The notes below the pieces were generated by a model. It saw only the letters and a list, made by a program, of their open reading frames with translations, was not told the DNA's origin and made no database searches. From Bacillota bacterium (lineage in GTDB: Bacteria; Bacillota; Clostridia; Lachnospirales; Lachnospiraceae), in the NCBI GenBank assembly GCA_023409535.1, contig JAEYGZ010000040.1, positions 1-64,000 of the forward strand: a stretch of DNA of 64,000 bases. Direction: 5' to 3'. Shown piece after piece: positions 60,177 through 64,000 of the stretch (positions are counted from its first letter, which is position 1; the number at the start of each line of letters is the position of its first letter). The position numbers and the translations under genes are program-made.

Positions 60177-61454
60177 ATGACAACTCAAATGATTATCGCT
60201 CTTGCAATTGTTATTCTTATGATTGGAATGATTATGTCGGATAAATTCGCTTTTGGTGCACCACCATTAGTGGCGGCTTGTTTAATGGTATTGACAGGGG
60301 TTTCTACGATTAAGGATGCATTTGCAGGATTTATCGACACCAATGTAATTATGATAGCAGGATTCTTAGCAGTTATGGCAGGACTTCAGAAGACCAGATT
60401 TATGGGACTGATTCAGTCTGTTATGGCGAAGCTTGTATCAAAAGGTGGTTTTAAAGCATATGTTCTGCTGATTATTGTAGTTATGTTAGGTGCCAGCTTA
60501 ATAAGCGGAACTGGTTTTTATGTAATGGTTCTTACCATTGCGGCAACCATTCCTTATAACAAGAGCTTACCAAATTCTAAAGTACTTATGCCATTAGGCT
60601 TCGCTACGTCAAGAGCTTTAGTTCCGATCAGTGTTGCTTTCTTCGTAGGTCTTGCAAACTCTCTTTTACAAACAGCGAATTATGAGGGTACTGTACCGAT
60701 GGCTAGATTTTCTATCATGAGTTTATTCATGTCAGTCGGATTCTTGATTTGGGCATTGATTGCTTACCGGATTCTTCCGGTTCATGATATTAATAAAGAA
60801 AAGGATACTAAAGCTGACAATAAACAGGCTGAAGCTGCTGTAGTATTACCATTATGGAAAGAGGTTGTTACTTACATTGTATTCGCAATTGCTACTGTTG
60901 GAATGATGTATGCAACCAAGCTTGGTGAAATTGCATATATTCTTCCTGCTATCGGAACTGCAATACTATGTTTCATTCGCGTGTTTGACTTTAAGGAGGC
61001 ACGTCAAAACTTGTTTTCTCCACTGGTCATCATGATGGCCAGCGTTATCGGTGTAGCAAGTGCACTAGCTAATACCGGTTTCACAACTCTGGTCGGTGAT
61101 GCTATTGCAAAATCGATGGGTTCTAATATCAGTCCATTCCTACTTGTGCTAATCTTCTGTCTGCTTACCAGTGCATGTGCTACACTGACGGGTGCAAGCT
61201 TCGGTTCGCTATTTATCTTTGCGCCTATCGGTATTGCAACTTGTATAAGTCTTGGATTTAATCCGACAGCTCTTGCTGCTGCGATTACTGTTTCTGCCTG
61301 GGGCGGTGGATTCCTACCAATCGATGGACTGCCGGCAATGATTTTAGGTATGGGTAAATATAAACTTTCGCAGTTCTTCAAGTTTTCGATACCGATGTAC
61401 TTAATCCAGATTATTGCATTGGCAATCGGTGCTGTGGTATTATTTCCAATGTAA
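60177..61454 (+). CDS. SLC13/CitM-like (ion transporter superfamily) carboxylate transporter
   Basis: 425 residues with about 11 hydrophobic segments. Two re-entrant-type regions are visible: SGTGFYVMVLTIAATIPYNK and, in the second half, ASFGSLFIFAPIGIATC followed by AWGGGFLPIDGLPAM. Family members carry di- and tricarboxylates or similar anions with sodium or protons. As the only transporter in the operon it is the likely importer of the acid sugar. AAAGGAAA precedes the ATG. A 16-bp stem-loop follows. Confidence 0.88.
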   Translation: MTTQMIIALAIVILMIGMIMSDKFAFGAPPLVAACLMVLTGVSTIKDAFAGFIDTNVIMIAGFLAVMAGLQKTRFMGLIQSVMAKLVSKGGFKAYVLLIIVVMLGASLISGTGFYVMVLTIAATIPYNKSLPNSKVLMPLGFATSRALVPISVAFFVGLANSLLQTANYEGTVPMARFSIMSLFMSVGFLIWALIAYRILPVHDINKEKDTKADNKQAEAAVVLPLWKEVVTYIVFAIATVGMMYATKLGEIAYILPAIGTAILCFIRVFDFKEARQNLFSPLVIMMASVIGVASALANTGFTTLVGDAIAKSMGSNISPFLLVLIFCLLTSACATLTGASFGSLFIFAPIGIATCISLGFNPTALAAAITVSAWGGGFLPIDGLPAMILGMGKYKLSQFFKFSIPMYLIQIIALAIGAVVLFPM

Positions 61455-61465
61455 TCTGATGTAGT

Positions 61466-61504
61466 AAGTAAGAGTCAGCGGCGATGCTTGCCGCTGACTC
61501 TTAC
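61466..61504 (+). terminator. Strong stem-loop after the transporter gene
   Basis: 61466-61481 and 61489-61504 form a perfect 16-bp stem (AGTAAGAGTCAGCGGC) with a 7-nt loop. There is no T-run, so it may define a processed 3' end or only partly terminate before the esterase genes. Confidence 0.5.
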
Positions 61505-61636
61505 TAATTAACAATTAAGCATAGAGCTGTGGTCAGGGCTTCCGATGGAAACAGTCAGCTGTATAGGGACAGCCATTGTAGGTAACATCACTAACCCACA
61601 ACATATAAAAGTTAACAGAAAAATTAAGAAAGGAAA

Positions 61637-61672
61637 TTGTATAATGTATTTCCCTATATTTTCATTATACAA
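61637..61672 (+). promoter_or_regulatory. Leader hairpin covering a leader-peptide start
   Basis: TTGTATAATG (61637-61646) and CATTATACAA (61663-61672) form a perfect 10-bp stem. It buries the ATG of the leader frame at 61644 and part of the AAGG that precedes the esterase ATG at 61682. Confidence 0.5.
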
Positions 61673-61685
61673 GGTAGTAGCATGA
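61644..61685 (+). CDS. Possible 13-residue leader peptide
   Basis: After AAAGGAA, ATG 61644 opens MYFPIFSLYKVVA and its TGA overlaps the esterase ATG as ATGA. This looks like translational coupling. It has no known family and could be fortuitous. Confidence 0.35.
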   Translation: MYFPIFSLYKVVA

Positions 61686-63514
61686 TCGATATAATGAATG
61701 AAATTGTAAAGTTTTCACCATTCGGCGGGCAGCTAATCCTGGAACCGGTTGCAGGTACGAACAACAGTTTCGAAACCGTAGAGAACTCTGTATTCACAAG
61801 TGCCGGAAGAGATCGGGATATGTATTCCTTTGTCCCGGCTTCTGGATGCTATGATGATAAGCAGGGGCAGGTTCTCATGGTGCTTCGCGATGAAAATACA
61901 AAGGAAAGCGCGGAAAAGATCATGAAAGAACTGAGATTGGATGAACTTGCGGAGAAAAAACACTTTGTTCTATTGTTCCCGAATCCCCAGTATGAAGGCT
62001 GGAATTATGAACAGAAAAATGATATGGATGATGATCTGTCATTTCTGGTCAGATGCTTTGCGACACTCCCAAAGTCAAGGGGAGGTGTGGCAGGCTTCAA
62101 CGGCATGATCTTCTATCTCGGTGTTTCCAAAGCTGCTTCCGCATTGCTGGCTCTGCTGAGTACAGAGCATCCGATTGACTGTTCCGCAGCTATGATGTCG
62201 AAGTTTCCGGAAGGTTTTGTTATCAGGGAAGGAAAGAAACAGCCGCAGGTCGCCTGGATCTATGGCCAAAACAAGGCTTTGGAGAATTATCTGAAGGATG
62301 TCAATCAGCCGGCATCTGAAGAGATAGTGAACGGGGTTAAAGTGTACACTAACGGAATTAACACAAATATCAGACACTTCGTGTCCGGTGCTGATTTGAG
62401 TGCGGAAGAAGTGTATAAAGCCTGGGATATGATGTTTTCTGAAACAAGAAGATGGAGAAACGATACATACGGAACATATCAAAAGCGCACAAACTTTACG
62501 GAAGAAGGATTTATCAGCCATGTCAATGACGACAGTCTTGGTGTCAACAATGGATTCAGACACACATGGTATGAATATGTTCCACCACAGCTCAGAGGAA
62601 CAGATGAGAAAGTGCCGTTGCTGTTCTACTTCCACGGGGGCAATTGTATTCCCCTTTATGGAGCAGAGCAGAGTGACTGGCATCGAATTGCAAAGCGTGA
62701 AGGATTTATCGTTGTGTACCCGAATGCTTCCACGAAAAAGAGATGGAACTGCTGGAATGATGCAAATGAACCAAGTGACTTTGAATTTGTTATGGCATTA
62801 ATAGAGCATATGAAGGAAGTTCATCCAATTGATAAAACAAGAATTTATATTTCAGGCTTTTCCATGGGATCTATGATGACCAATGCATTGGCTTGTGCCT
62901 ATCCGGAAGTGTTTGCGGCAGCAGCACCGTGCAATGCACAGAATTTGGGCTATTTTAGAAATATCTATACAACTTTTACCACATTAGGGATGAAAGCTCC
63001 GGAAGGCATCAGTGAGGAAAGTCTTAATAAGATATCCCCTTGCCGTATTCTGGCGGATGAGAAAAAAACCAGACAGGATTACTGCATGCCGATTATTCAA
63101 AGCAGCGGACTGTTGGATGATTTGGGAATGAAGAGTGGCTGGCCGATCCGTGATGCAGATGATATATGGGTTCAAACCATCGACTTTTGGAAGAATTACA
63201 ATCATATTCCTGTAACTGAGTTCCAGCACAGTGATGCATTTGAGACAGGATTAACTGCGGATGAATCACGCTATGAGTGTGAAGATCAGCGCTTCATTCA
63301 TCATCGTTGGTACAGCGCTGATTCAGAACATCTTCCGTTGTATGAGTTTTTGGTGGCAAAACGTATGCCACATGCAGTGGATCTAAGACAATTTGAGATT
63401 GCCTGGGAATATATGTGTCATTTTTCAAGAAACACAGACGGCAGTCTGAACTATGTCCGTTCAGAATACAAAAAGAAGGAGCATACGATGGCATCAAATC
63501 ATTACAGGGATTAA
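61682..63514 (+). CDS. Two-domain PHB-depolymerase/CE1-like esterase
   Basis: 610 residues. The C-terminal half (from about 280) is a PHB-depolymerase/feruloyl-esterase fold: PLLFYFHGGN, FIVVYPNASTKKRWNCWND, and nucleophile motif ISGFSMGSMM with Ser near residue 395; an Asp and His would lie in DDIWVQTIDFW and EFLVAKRMPHA. The N-terminal half looks like a second, degenerate hydrolase domain (VLLFPNPQYEGWNYEQ, YLGVSKAASALLALL, with Ser near 149). No signal peptide is seen. It probably removes acyl groups from the operon's substrate. A homologous gene follows in tandem. Confidence 0.8.
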   Translation: MIDIMNEIVKFSPFGGQLILEPVAGTNNSFETVENSVFTSAGRDRDMYSFVPASGCYDDKQGQVLMVLRDENTKESAEKIMKELRLDELAEKKHFVLLFPNPQYEGWNYEQKNDMDDDLSFLVRCFATLPKSRGGVAGFNGMIFYLGVSKAASALLALLSTEHPIDCSAAMMSKFPEGFVIREGKKQPQVAWIYGQNKALENYLKDVNQPASEEIVNGVKVYTNGINTNIRHFVSGADLSAEEVYKAWDMMFSETRRWRNDTYGTYQKRTNFTEEGFISHVNDDSLGVNNGFRHTWYEYVPPQLRGTDEKVPLLFYFHGGNCIPLYGAEQSDWHRIAKREGFIVVYPNASTKKRWNCWNDANEPSDFEFVMALIEHMKEVHPIDKTRIYISGFSMGSMMTNALACAYPEVFAAAAPCNAQNLGYFRNIYTTFTTLGMKAPEGISEESLNKISPCRILADEKKTRQDYCMPIIQSSGLLDDLGMKSGWPIRDADDIWVQTIDFWKNYNHIPVTEFQHSDAFETGLTADESRYECEDQRFIHHRWYSADSEHLPLYEFLVAKRMPHAVDLRQFEIAWEYMCHFSRNTDGSLNYVRSEYKKKEHTMASNHYRD

Positions 63515-63578
63515 CCCTGGACCAGCCTGGATTTTTTTGAATGGGTTATTGAGTAATAAAGAAAGGAATTTAGACACC

Positions 63579-64000
63579 GTGAATGATATTACTTCCACAA
63601 TTTATTATTACATTTCAACAAAGGCTGCCTGTGATCCCTGTAAAACCATCTATCTTTGTGCACCAGGCTCTGCTGCTGCTTCAATAGAAGCTGCTGAGCA
63701 GTTTGCTGTGAAGTCCGGTTGGCAGGCAATGGCTGAAGAACAGGAAGCAATTCTTGTAGTTCCTACCGCATCGAATGGATGGAATGCAGAACCCATGTCC
63801 CTCTTGATGGACATCTACAATGAGACAAAAAACAGCTTCCATACCCGCAGTGGAGAGGCAATCTGGGGGCGCATGGGAAACCTCTGGTGTTGGGAGACGA
63901 TCCTATATCTGGTAGGTTATGAAGACGGTGCAACTTTTGCGGGCAATGTATTGGTAAGTAATCCGAATATGTTTGCAGGGGTAGCCTTAGTTAATGGCAT
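63579..64000 (+). CDS. Second PHB-depolymerase-like esterase, 3' end outside window
   Basis: From GTG 63579, with GAAAGGAA 11 nt upstream, about 140 codons are open to the window edge. The translation (for example IYLCAPGSAAAS, AILVVPTASNGWNAE, GRMGNLWCWETILYLVGYED) parallels the N-terminal half of the preceding protein in order and spacing. It is therefore a tandem paralogue; catalytic residues beyond the elbow region lie outside the window. Confidence 0.7.
   Translation, partial: MNDITSTIYYYISTKAACDPCKTIYLCAPGSAAASIEAAEQFAVKSGWQAMAEEQEAILVVPTASNGWNAEPMSLLMDIYNETKNSFHTRSGEAIWGRMGNLWCWETILYLVGYEDGATFAGNVLVSNPNMFAGVALVNG

Noticed and set aside
62075..62683. 202-codon minus-strand open frame
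   Set aside because: Antisense to the complete two-domain esterase; no initiation signal.
1..64000. tRNA, rRNA, CRISPR arrays, riboswitches and prophage genes
   Set aside because: I looked for tRNA T-arms, regular short repeats with spacers and known riboswitch leaders and found none that I can support by eye; dedicated searches (tRNAscan, Infernal) could still find a small RNA.

Overview
The window looks like a chromosomal segment of a low-to-moderate G+C, saccharolytic Clostridia (Lachnospiraceae-like) bacterium. The grounds are strong AGGAGG-type ribosome binding sites, lipoprotein sugar-binding proteins feeding MalF/MalG-type permeases, YesM/YesN-type and AraC-type regulators inside carbohydrate operons, and the families present (GH78, GH38, GH130, GPH symporter, ROK, GH1). 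This assignment is an inference from gene content. I saw no rRNA, tRNA or CRISPR array.

Layout. 1-3400: a ketopantoate-reductase-like gene (cut by the left edge) divergent from a TetR repressor, with two copies of one operator between them, then a WYL regulator and a DJ-1/PfpI protein. 4001-7590: two overlapping half-transporter genes for an ABC exporter, visibly richer in G+C than their surroundings. 8162-23033: a long glycan operon (binding lipoprotein, two permeases, two GH78 alpha-L-rhamnosidase-like enzymes, a membrane-bound AraC regulator, a serine hydrolase and a GH38 alpha-mannosidase). 23515-25070: a compact peroxide-defence cluster (Bcp, YaaA, MmcQ/YjbR). 25544-33456: a second ABC sugar operon with its own two-component system and a GH130 mannoside phosphorylase. 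33635-35166: an AadE-like nucleotidyltransferase and a P-loop kinase. 35459-39219 (minus strand): GPH symporter, ROK kinase and GH1 6-phospho-beta-glucosidase, divergent from an AraC regulator.

40327-48814 is a patchwork of small accessory genes: TetR/flavodoxin pair, MerR, BtrH-like protein, GNAT, DUF4846 lipoprotein, UDG-family and SWIM proteins. Several genes here are decayed: a mosaic ORF, a nitroreductase tail, a possible recombinase fragment and a MerR gene with an in-frame stop plus a frameshift.

49115-64000 holds the most unusual material. A free-standing gene encodes a methyl-accepting chemotaxis protein fused at its C-terminus to a complete TRAP-type (DctP) solute-binding domain, which the predicted topology puts in the cytoplasm. 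Next is a PrpR-type regulator whose AAA+ domain has lost the sigma-54 contact motif. It is divergent from an operon for a four-carbon acid-sugar kinase, BNR/sialidase-fold protein, Fe-dependent alcohol dehydrogenase, DapA-family aldolase, PdxA-family dehydrogenase, alpha/beta hydrolase and SLC13-like carboxylate transporter. Two tandem PHB-depolymerase/CE1-like esterases follow, the last cut by the right edge. Together these suggest uptake, de-esterification, phosphorylation and oxidative cleavage of an unidentified acid sugar.
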